Source: Flavobacteriales bacterium
Lineage (GTDB): Bacteria; Bacteroidota; Bacteroidia; NORP154
Assembly: GCA_012965625.1 (NCBI GenBank)
Contig: DTSC01000114.1
Span: 1 to 14,118 of the forward strand
Length of the DNA: 14,118 bases
Direction of reading: 5' to 3'
Shown: piece after piece, positions 1 through 8,400 of the stretch
How positions within the stretch are numbered: the first letter of the stretch is position 1
Layout of the letters: each line of letters starts with the position of its first letter
Translations under genes and position numbers: made by a program
Notes under the pieces: generated by a model
What the model saw: only the letters and a program-made list of their open reading frames with translations
Told to the model about the DNA's origin: nothing
Databases searched by the model: none

Positions 1-3000
1 GGGAAGAAGAATAGCGGAATTATTATTGACAACAATCATTTCGTTGATATTTTCAATATGTCATTCAATATACCTACAGCCTCAATTCTTATAGCAGAGG
101 AATCAGAGTATATAAGTATCATTAACAATCATATGTTTCAGGATACAACTTCTTATCCGCAATTATTAAATTCAAGTGCTATCATATATTTTGATGCTAA
201 TAGCGGAGGTGGGCATAACATATCAGGGAATTATCTTGGAGGTTCTGATACAGCTTGTACGGGAAGTACGTATTCCATATCAGGGAGTGACAAATTCAGC
301 GGTATCTTTTTTGCTGACAATAATACCGGGCCTCCAAGTCGTATCAGTGGTAATCACATTGCTAATATTATCTATACTACGGATTATAGTAATAATAAAT
401 ATCCTCTAACAGGTATCAAGATTGCCGGAAGCAACTCTTTTACAGTTGGTTCTGCTGGAAATGGAAACATTATTGGCTCTGATGATGGAACAAGGAGTAT
501 TATCCTGGTAAACAATGGAGGTTCTAATAGCTTAGGGTTTTGTGGTATCTATTGCGATGCGGTGGATACATCGAATGTTGAATCCAATATTATTGGAGGC
601 ATTGAAGTAAAAGGAAGCAGATCAAATGCTACCACTCGTTTAATACATGTGCTGAATGGAAACTATGTTAATATTACAAAGAATGTTCTAGGTGGCATTA
701 AGCAGAACAATGTCGTCATATTTTCACAATCCGATCTGACAGGAATTTTTCTGGAAATGGGTAGTGGAGATGTTGCAAAGAATTATATAGGAGGGCTTAC
801 AAACAAATCTTCATCCTCCTCTACTAAATTGATTGGCATTCAAAATGAAAGCAGTAAATCATATTCTATAACAAATAATGTTCTGCTAATTGACAATGGA
901 GATTCTGTCAATGATATTCTGATTGACGGTATAGCTGACAATACACCATTTTCAATCAATCCTCATAATTATTACCATAATACAGTGAAAATTCATGGCG
1001 GCTCATCATTTACTGGCACGGCTAGAACAATTGGATTTAATAAAACTTCCCTTAACATTACGATTCTTAATAATAATATTTTGCAAAACATAAGAACCGG
1101 AGGTTTAGGCGGAAATTATGCGATAAGCAATACAGGTGGGGTTTTGTCCAATAAATTTAATTATTTGGTTGTTGCGGATGACTCAACCAAGCTTGGAATA
1201 GGACCTTTTGGAAATCAAACGTTTAGCCAATGGCAAACGAACACAAATGCTACGGGTTCTATAGGTGGTGGTACTCCTGAGCCAATTGATTCATTAGGCT
1301 ATACTCTGGCATCCTTTCTGGGAGCGGATCAAGGAGTAGACCTGGTTACTTCAAACATAGTTGTTGACGATAAGGATGATGTAGCCAGGAGTACTACACC
1401 ATGGATGGGAGCTTATGAAGGCCCTTCGCCTTTTGCCTGTAATATGACAATAAGCGTCTCAAGCTTTACAAACGCCTTATGTAATGGCGATAGTACTGGA
1501 TCAGCAACTGCGATACCAAGTTCTGGAACGCCCCCCTACTCCTATGAGTGGGGAACAAACCCAGCACAGACAAACGCAACAGCTACAGGGCTTAAGGCGG
1601 ATACCTTCAGGGTTATCGTAACAGATTCGTTATATTGCATAGATACAGTATTTGTAACTATTTCAGTACTACCATCAGTAGTAGCAATTGCAGGAGCAGA
1701 CCAAACGATCTGCCAGGGAGATACTACCCAGTTAACTGCCACAGTGAGTTCTGGAGTTTCACCCTATACATTTAGCTGGACTCCAGGCATTGGATTGAGT
1801 GACTCCGCCATTTATAACCCATTTTGTAATTCAATAATAACAAGAACCTATTCACTAATTGTAACAGATTCAAACTCCTGTTCTGATACTGACACCTTGG
1901 TTATTAATGTTGATACACAAGCTACTGTTTCTGCAGGAGCTGATGATACGATTTGTGGAGAGGATAGCTATACATTAGCAGGTGCATTTGGCGGCTCAGC
2001 CTCCACCATTAGCTGGATAACATCAGGTACAGGAGCTTTCAGCGACACCAGTGATACCAATGCAATATATACTCCTTCGGAAGCAGATGTACTACAGGGA
2101 GGAGTTAAGCTTATTATTACTTCCGACACTCCCGGTATATGCAATGCTGCTAGGGACTCCATGATCTTATCCTTTTTTCCAAATAATGGTTATAGCACTG
2201 ATAGCATTGCAGTGTTGTGCAAGGGAGACAGCAGCGGACAAGCCATCGTGACTCCAAATATATCTGGGATATATACATATAGCTGGGACGACCCCGGGTT
2301 ACAAGTCAGTGATACTGCTATAGGGCTTTCTGCAGGTGTTTATCATGTTACTATTACTAGTCCTAACGGATGTGTCTCAATTGACTCTGTTGAGGTTACA
2401 GAACCGGATTCATTATTAGCATCAGCCATAATAACTTCCAATCTATCCTGCTATGGAGCATGTGATGGCATTGCAACTGCTGATATCACTGGAGGTATGC
2501 CTAGTTATAGCATTGTATGGACCAATACTGACATTGGCACTACTGCAGATTCTTTATGTGCTGATAGCATATATTATTTAACAGTTACAGACTCTAATAG
2601 TTGTGTCAGTGTTGATACATTTTCGTTATCCCAACCACTATTACTGGATATATCTATCACAGATAGTACGAATATAACATGTAATGGTTTGAGCGATGGG
2701 AATGCTACTGCCAGTGCATCTGGTGGTATAGGTCCATATAGCTATTTTTGGTCCAATGGAGTAACGGATACTATAGCTACGTCTCTTTCTTCCGGCATCT
2801 ATTCTGTTTCTGTTACAGATGCACAGGGATGCACGGATTCTGTTTCTGTTACCCTATCGGAACCTCCGATACTTGATGTTGTTATATCTGACAGCAGCAA
2901 TATGTCCTGTAATGGGGACTGCAATGGCACTGCTACAGGGCTGGTTACAGGAGGTAATCCTGGATATGTTTACTCCTGGTCCAATGGGGATGCTGATACC

Positions 3001-4551
3001 CTGGCGGACAGCTTATGCCCTAATACAATATATACACTGACCGTTACTGATACAATGGGCTGTGTGGACTCTGTATCCGTTACCCTTTCAGAACCCCCTA
3101 TCCTTATTACTGATGCAGGCCTGGATACTGCAATTTGTCTTGGAGATACTGTTTCGTTGTCGGCATTTACTTCTGGAGGCACAGGAGCCATTAGTCATTC
3201 TTGGAGTCCCTTAATAGCTTTAATTTGTCCGGCTTGCCAAACAACTAAGGCTTCTCCTGCTATTACTACTGTTTATACAATAACAGCAGTAGATACCAAG
3301 GGCTGTACTGCACAAGATACCATCCTAGTAACAGTTGATCCTTTGGTGACAGCAAGTATTACAGGGGATTCATCTATTTGTGATGGTGATACCATAACCC
3401 TAACTGCTACAGGTGGAGGCTCCTATCTTTGGAATACGACGGAGACTAATGCTTCCATTACGGTTTCGCCTTCTGTCACTACAATATATTCCTGTGTTGT
3501 TGCCAATGGTGCTTGCGACACATTCGTAGTTGATACAGTGACGGTTGATCCTTCGGTGCCAGCAAGTATTACAGGGGATTCATCTATTTGTATAGGTGAT
3601 ACCATAACCCTAACTGCTACAGGTGGAGGTACCTATCTTTGGAATACGGGGGAGACTAGTGCATCCATTACGGTTTCGCCTTCTGCAACAACAACATATT
3701 TCTGTGTTGTTTCTAATGGTGCTTGCGACACTACCGTAAGCAATACGATTTCGGTTGATTCTTCGGTGATAGCAAGTATTACAGGGAATTCATCTATTTG
3801 TGATGGTGAGGCCACAACCCTTACTGCTACAGGTGGAGACTTCTATTTTTGGAATACGATGGATACTAGTGCTTCCATTACGGTTTCGCCTTCTGTCACT
3901 ACAGGATATTCCTGTGTTATTGCCAGTGGTGCGTGCGACATATTCGTAGTTGATACAGTGACTGTTGAGGTTGTGTATGTAATAACGGATACTTTTTTCA
4001 TCTGTTCAGGAAACGGTGTCTATATTGGAGGTTCTTATTATGATACTGCTGGCGTGTATTATGACAGTCTTTTGGCTAATTCTGGTTGCGATAGTATCCT
4101 GGAGATAACCCTTTTTGTATATGAGTTGCCAGCTACCAATAATATATATTCAATTTGCAGGGGAGACAGTATTAATATTAATGGAACCTGGCATTATAAT
4201 GAAGAAGTGATAAACTATACGCTGCAGTCACTGGCAGGTTGTGACAGCCTGGTTAGCAATGAAATAATCTATTCAGATTGCGGATTTCATATTTACAATA
4301 TTTTCAGCCCCAATGCTGATCAGATGAATGACCTGTGGATAATTGATGGGATTGGACAGTATCCTGAAAATAATGTGATCATATTTAATCGCTGGGAAGA
4401 TGAGGTGGCAAGATTTCAGGGATATGATAATTCCAGGGTGGTATGGAATGGCACATCAAAAAATGGGAAAGAGCTCCCCAGTGGAACGTATTTTTACATT
4501 ATAGATATCATCAATGAAAAATTTAGTGGATGGGTAGAGATTACAAGATAG
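1..4551 (+). CDS. SprB-repeat adhesin-like protein with T9SS type-B C-terminal sorting domain (5' end missing)
   Basis: The frame is open from base 1, so the ATG at 58 is internal and the signal peptide lies outside the window; 1516 residues are visible. Residues ~1-475 look like a right-handed beta-helix: short N-x-[IL]-GG motifs recur (NYLGG, NIIGG, NVLGG, NYIGG near nt 229, 586, 682, 781). Next come an SprB-type repeat (~490-555), two PKD/Ig-like stretches (~560-730), four SprB repeats (~737-1035), another PKD-like unit (~1036-1115), three 70-residue Ig-like repeats (~1117-1323) and two short units ending in GCDS. The C-terminus (from ~1432, FSPNADQMND, then NRWEDEV, WNGTSKNGKELPSGTYFY) matches CHU_C/gliding-motility-associated domains that direct export through the type IX secretion system. 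It is probably secreted and cell-surface, possibly adhesive or motility-related; the ligand is unknown. The next gene overlaps its end and encodes the expected partner. Confidence 0.88.
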   Translation, partial: GKKNSGIIIDNNHFVDIFNMSFNIPTASILIAEESEYISIINNHMFQDTTSYPQLLNSSAIIYFDANSGGGHNISGNYLGGSDTACTGSTYSISGSDKFSGIFFADNNTGPPSRISGNHIANIIYTTDYSNNKYPLTGIKIAGSNSFTVGSAGNGNIIGSDDGTRSIILVNNGGSNSLGFCGIYCDAVDTSNVESNIIGGIEVKGSRSNATTRLIHVLNGNYVNITKNVLGGIKQNNVVIFSQSDLTGIFLEMGSGDVAKNYIGGLTNKSSSSSTKLIGIQNESSKSYSITNNVLLIDNGDSVNDILIDGIADNTPFSINPHNYYHNTVKIHGGSSFTGTARTIGFNKTSLNITILNNNILQNIRTGGLGGNYAISNTGGVLSNKFNYLVVADDSTKLGIGPFGNQTFSQWQTNTNATGSIGGGTPEPIDSLGYTLASFLGADQGVDLVTSNIVVDDKDDVARSTTPWMGAYEGPSPFACNMTISVSSFTNALCNGDSTGSATAIPSSGTPPYSYEWGTNPAQTNATATGLKADTFRVIVTDSLYCIDTVFVTISVLPSVVAIAGADQTICQGDTTQLTATVSSGVSPYTFSWTPGIGLSDSAIYNPFCNSIITRTYSLIVTDSNSCSDTDTLVINVDTQATVSAGADDTICGEDSYTLAGAFGGSASTISWITSGTGAFSDTSDTNAIYTPSEADVLQGGVKLIITSDTPGICNAARDSMILSFFPNNGYSTDSIAVLCKGDSSGQAIVTPNISGIYTYSWDDPGLQVSDTAIGLSAGVYHVTITSPNGCVSIDSVEVTEPDSLLASAIITSNLSCYGACDGIATADITGGMPSYSIVWTNTDIGTTADSLCADSIYYLTVTDSNSCVSVDTFSLSQPLLLDISITDSTNITCNGLSDGNATASASGGIGPYSYFWSNGVTDTIATSLSSGIYSVSVTDAQGCTDSVSVTLSEPPILDVVISDSSNMSCNGDCNGTATGLVTGGNPGYVYSWSNGDADTLADSLCPNTIYTLTVTDTMGCVDSVSVTLSEPPILITDAGLDTAICLGDTVSLSAFTSGGTGAISHSWSPLIALICPACQTTKASPAITTVYTITAVDTKGCTAQDTILVTVDPLVTASITGDSSICDGDTITLTATGGGSYLWNTTETNASITVSPSVTTIYSCVVANGACDTFVVDTVTVDPSVPASITGDSSICIGDTITLTATGGGTYLWNTGETSASITVSPSATTTYFCVVSNGACDTTVSNTISVDSSVIASITGNSSICDGEATTLTATGGDFYFWNTMDTSASITVSPSVTTGYSCVIASGACDIFVVDTVTVEVVYVITDTFFICSGNGVYIGGSYYDTAGVYYDSLLANSGCDSILEITLFVYELPATNNIYSICRGDSININGTWHYNEEVINYTLQSLAGCDSLVSNEIIYSDCGFHIYNIFSPNADQMNDLWIIDGIGQYPENNVIIFNRWEDEVARFQGYDNSRVVWNGTSKNGKELPSGTYFYIIDIINEKFSGWVEITR
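2209..3108 (+). repeat. Four consecutive SprB-type repeats in the adhesin
   Basis: Four protein-level repeats follow one another, with the first cysteine codon of each at 2218, 2449, 2680 and 2908, a spacing of 231, 231 and 228 bp. Each unit runs C-x-G-x-[CSD]-x-G-x-A, then S[YI]xxxW, then TVTD/SVTD-x-x-GC, and most end in xEP or xQP. Each therefore carries a cysteine near both ends, which could pair as a disulfide after export (inference). A fifth, diverged unit lies upstream, with its first cysteine at 1480. At DNA level the copies are well diverged, unlike the 210-bp repeats downstream. Confidence 0.8.
3351..3968 (+). repeat. Three tandem 210-bp in-frame repeats in the adhesin
   Basis: The string AGCAAGTATTACAGGG recurs at 3351, 3561 and 3771, an exact 210-bp (70-residue) period, with no length change among the copies. 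Each unit encodes an Ig-like module beginning ASITG[DN]SSIC, with LTATGG and SASITVSPS-type strands and a later GACD. By hand count over the first 200 aligned bases, copies 1 and 2 differ at about 28 positions and copies 1 and 3 at about 20. The third copy ends in GTTGAG near 3968, where similarity stops. High DNA identity points to recent duplication or conversion. Confidence 0.9.
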
Positions 4552-5474
4552 CGAACAAGTTACATTTTGTGCTGACAGTAATTCTTGCTGGTTTTACAGG
4601 CCATGTAAATGCCCAGCAGAATGCACTGTATAGCCAGTATATGTTTAATCCTTTTTCTATTAATCCCGCTTACGCGGGAAGCAGGCAAGCCACAAGTGCT
4701 GTTTTATTATACAGAAACCATTGGGTTGGACTGGATGGTGCTCCTGTAAGCCAGACACTTTCTGTTCATTCGCCATTAAAAGGCAAGAACGTTGGCTTGG
4801 GATTTAATGTCTTAAATGAAACCATTGGGCCTAGAAGTAATATTGCATGCTTTGGAACTTATGCATACCATATTGCTCTTCCCATTGGCAAATTATCATT
4901 GGGCCTAAGAGCAGGAGGCTACCGCCTTCAGGTTGATGAGGCGCTTTTTGATTTTAAAAACAAATCAGAGACATATGATAACAAGTACTTTACCGGAAAG
5001 TTAATCTCGAGCTTTGATTTTGGAGCATACTATTATTCTAATCAATTTTATAGCGGAGTTTCTATAACCCATTTGGTGCATGGCAAGAATGGACAGATTA
5101 ATGAGGATTTCCTAAAACCACAGATTCACTCTCACTTAATCCTGACTATCGGCTATGCTAATGCAGTTAACGATTGGCTTGTACTTAAGCCTTCTTCCAT
5201 GGTGCGATATATGGAAGGTGCCCCCATAAATATAGATATGAACTTAAGTGCTTTGATAAAGAGGACATTCTGGATAGGCTTTTCATATAGAACAGCAAAA
5301 GACCTGGTATTAATCAGTGAATTTAACTTAACTGATTTTATCAGGGCCGGTTATTCTTATGATTTTATTTTAAGTGAAGTCAAGAGCTACAGCACTGGTT
5401 CTCATGAAATATTTCTTGGAATTGATTTTGATGTACGTAATAAAAAAACGTTGCAGAATCCAAGAATGTTTTAA
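4530..5474 (+). CDS. PorP/SprF family type IX secretion system membrane protein
   Basis: This is an outer-membrane beta-barrel-type protein of the PorP/SprF family. SprF-like members are needed for export or attachment of SprB-like cargo with type-B C-terminal domains. The protein has 314 residues, normal for the family. It begins with a signal peptide (hydrophobic stretch ~11-24, probable cleavage after HVNA at residue 28). The family hallmark follows: QYMFNPFSINPAYAGS at 36-51 and RNHWVGLDGAP from 62. Alternating amphipathic strands fill the rest. The ATG at 4530 lies inside the adhesin gene, giving a 22-bp overlap in another frame. No later ATG would keep the signal peptide, so this start is preferred, although there is no strong Shine-Dalgarno sequence. 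The overlap suggests translational coupling with the cargo. Whether it is the core PorP or a cargo-specific SprF paralogue cannot be settled here; the context favours the latter. Confidence 0.9.
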   Translation: MGRDYKIANKLHFVLTVILAGFTGHVNAQQNALYSQYMFNPFSINPAYAGSRQATSAVLLYRNHWVGLDGAPVSQTLSVHSPLKGKNVGLGFNVLNETIGPRSNIACFGTYAYHIALPIGKLSLGLRAGGYRLQVDEALFDFKNKSETYDNKYFTGKLISSFDFGAYYYSNQFYSGVSITHLVHGKNGQINEDFLKPQIHSHLILTIGYANAVNDWLVLKPSSMVRYMEGAPINIDMNLSALIKRTFWIGFSYRTAKDLVLISEFNLTDFIRAGYSYDFILSEVKSYSTGSHEIFLGIDFDVRNKKTLQNPRMF

Positions 5475-5498
5475 TAAATAATTCTTCAAATGGCATAA

Positions 5499-8400
5499 AT
5501 GGTTGTGAGATACTTTTTAGTTATAATGTTAATTTGCCTTTCCCTGTTTTCTCATGAAGGGTTGGCAAGGGCTGAGCTTGCAGATTATCCTGACACTTCA
5601 CTAAGTCCATTTTTTTCCATGTTCAATGTTAAGCAGTTGAACAGTGCTGGGCTGGATTTCAGCCCCGTTTATTATGGCAATGATTTGGTATTCATTTCAG
5701 AGAAAGAGCTGGACCTAATCAACTATGGGGAAGCCAGGTTTAGTAAATTGTCCTATTTGGCTGTCTTATATTCTAATCTGGGCTCACAGGGGGATAAGGC
5801 ATATAGCACCCCAAAAAGTTTTTCCGTTCATATCAACCAGTTAAACCACAATGGCCCAATAACCTTTTCAGCTGATGGGAACTATGCAGTGTTTACCCGC
5901 ACTAAGTATGAGAAATCCAGTATTGATAATATATTCAGGCCCAGGCTCTATTCCGCAAAAAAGATTGGTGGCAAATGGAAACATATAGAACAATTGGACT
6001 TTGGATACGATCAATATTTTTATGCCCATCCTTGCTTATCTAAAGACGGAAGAGAGCTCTATTTTACTTCTGATCGTGAAGGGGGCTTAGGTGGATATGA
6101 TATTTATAAGAGTGTTAGAGTACATGATGATACTGCCTGGGGAGCACCCATAAATTTGGGTGCAGCAATCAACTCTAATAAAAATGAGGTATTTCCTTAT
6201 TTTCACGAAGATGGCATGCTTTTCTTTTCTTCTGATGGTTATAAGGGAAATGGAGGCCTTGATATTTATTACTCTATATTATCTTCTGATGGTCAATGGC
6301 TAACGCCTAATCACCTGGATGCCAACATAAACTCAGGAGCAGATGATTTTGGAATAATATTCAATGATAAAAATGACCAGGGCTTTTTCTCTTCTAATCG
6401 TGATGGTGGCAAAGGGAAAGATGACATCTACGGATTCTTTGTTACATGGCAGGGTTCTGAAGAAAAAATGCTTGAGATTAATGGCAGATTTAGATTTACA
6501 TCATTACCCCCTAAAAGTGCTGCCGGCTTGGATGTCTTTCTGATTGCAGAAGACGATTCTCCAGTTGAGTTTCAAAAGACCGATGTGGATGGCTATTTCT
6601 TGTTTAAAAACCTCTCTGCCGACAGAGATTATCAGATAAAAACAGAAGAAAAGATCCAGCAGCTTGAACTGGAGCTGCTTAGCAGCAACTATCAGCCAGT
6701 GGCACTAGCTGGTGATGCTGAAGGAAAGTTCTTGTTTAGACGATTAGCCTATAAACAATTTGATGAGGTGCCTTTCCTTTTTTCACCGTCAAAAGATACT
6801 AGTCAAGGTGGGAGATCTTATAAATCATTTGAAGGAAAGCTTACTGGCAGCCATGGAAAAGAACAGCACATATATGCATATAATGAAAAAAAAGAAGCAA
6901 GTGATTCTGTTATATCTGATCAGGATGGGTCCTTCTCCTTTCGTCAATTGCCAGGGGATGATGCCATTTTTTTCAAGACCAATGCATATTACCAGGATAT
7001 GGAATTATGGGTTTATAAAGACAACAAGAAAATAGCTGAGATGATCCAGAATGAAAAGGGTGAGTTTATCTATGTCAAATTATTCGACGATATTATAAAC
7101 AAGCTGGATCTAGAGGGGATATCAGCTTCCAGTTCATTATTAGAGGCAGATATTAAAGGTTACGACTTGAAATGGGTGGCTGCTGACAAACAAAAACAGA
7201 ATCTATCGGGCAGATTTAAATATAGCAAGCTGCCATCAAAACCTGTTGAAGGACTTGAAGTAATTTTGATCGATGAGGATAATAAGATTATTACAACAAC
7301 CTTTACTGAGGATGGTCATTTTCTTTTCAGGAACTTGCCTGTAGGTAAAAAATACATTGTAAAAATTGCCTCTTCACCTGATGTCCTGGAATTAGAGATG
7401 TTAAATATAAATACAAACAATATCACCTTTATCAGTGATGATGAAGGCAAGTTTGTTTTCAGAAGGTTGTCTTACAAAGATAATGATGATTTGTCGTATT
7501 TGTTTGGAGCTGACATTGACCCTGAAACTGAATACTATACAAAGTCATTCAACGGCCAGCTTAGTGGCAAGAATATTTCTAAAAGAAGGGTTATATTATT
7601 AAACAATGATGGCAAGGAGGTTGCTGTTGCCACGACGAATTCTGAAGGTGAATTTAAATTTAGGGCACTACCCTATTCGGAAAGTTATATCGTAAAGCTT
7701 GAGGAGCCTGATTCTGGTCTTACCTTGTTGGTGCATTTAGAAGATGAGGTGGTAGCAGAAATGAAAACAGATTCGAATGGCTATTTTGTCTATATTGAGT
7801 TAAAGCATGCTGCATTAAAAAGGATAAGCCTAATGGAGTCCAGGGATGCAAAAATGATACTTGATGATGAATTTACAAGCTACGCTAGCAAATGGGTAAG
7901 ACCGACTAAGAGTACTTATACAATTTCAGGCAGGTTCCTGTTTAAATCATTGCAATCAAAGGTGCCGCCAAAGCTAAGGGTTCATCTTATCAATGAGCTC
8001 GATGAAATTGTTCAATCCAGTGAATCTGATCTAGCAGGCAACTTTATATTCCAAAATCTTCCATACAATAAAAAATATGTTATTAAAATAGAGGAACACG
8101 TATCTGGATTATTGCTGGATTTGTTAGATGAGAAAAATGAATCCAAAATCAGGCTAGCAAATAATCAAGAGGGAAAATTCATATATCAGGAACTTACACA
8201 TAAGGATCTGGAGTTTGTTGGATTCCTATATAGAAATGAGAAGCAACTAGATAATCTAGAAAGAAGCAAGTCTATAAGCGGCCAGATTAAATTTACGAAA
8301 CTGCCTTATAATGTGGGCCATAAGGTATACCTGATTAACAAAGCAGGAGGCATTGCATATACCACCACCAGTGATTTAAATGGGGTTTTTAGCTTTAGAA

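Noticed and set aside
3423..3815. Two similar 60-codon minus-strand frames opposite the tandem repeats
   Set aside because: They are antisense shadows of the repeated coding sequence, and their likeness only mirrors the 210-bp repeats.
3351..3968. Regularly spaced repeats as a possible CRISPR array
   Set aside because: The unit is 210 bp, entirely in frame, with no spacer structure. It encodes Ig-like protein modules.
6760..7035. 91-codon plus-strand frame inside the OmpA/PD40 gene
   Set aside because: It is an out-of-frame shadow with no recognisable features, inside a well-supported domain repeat.
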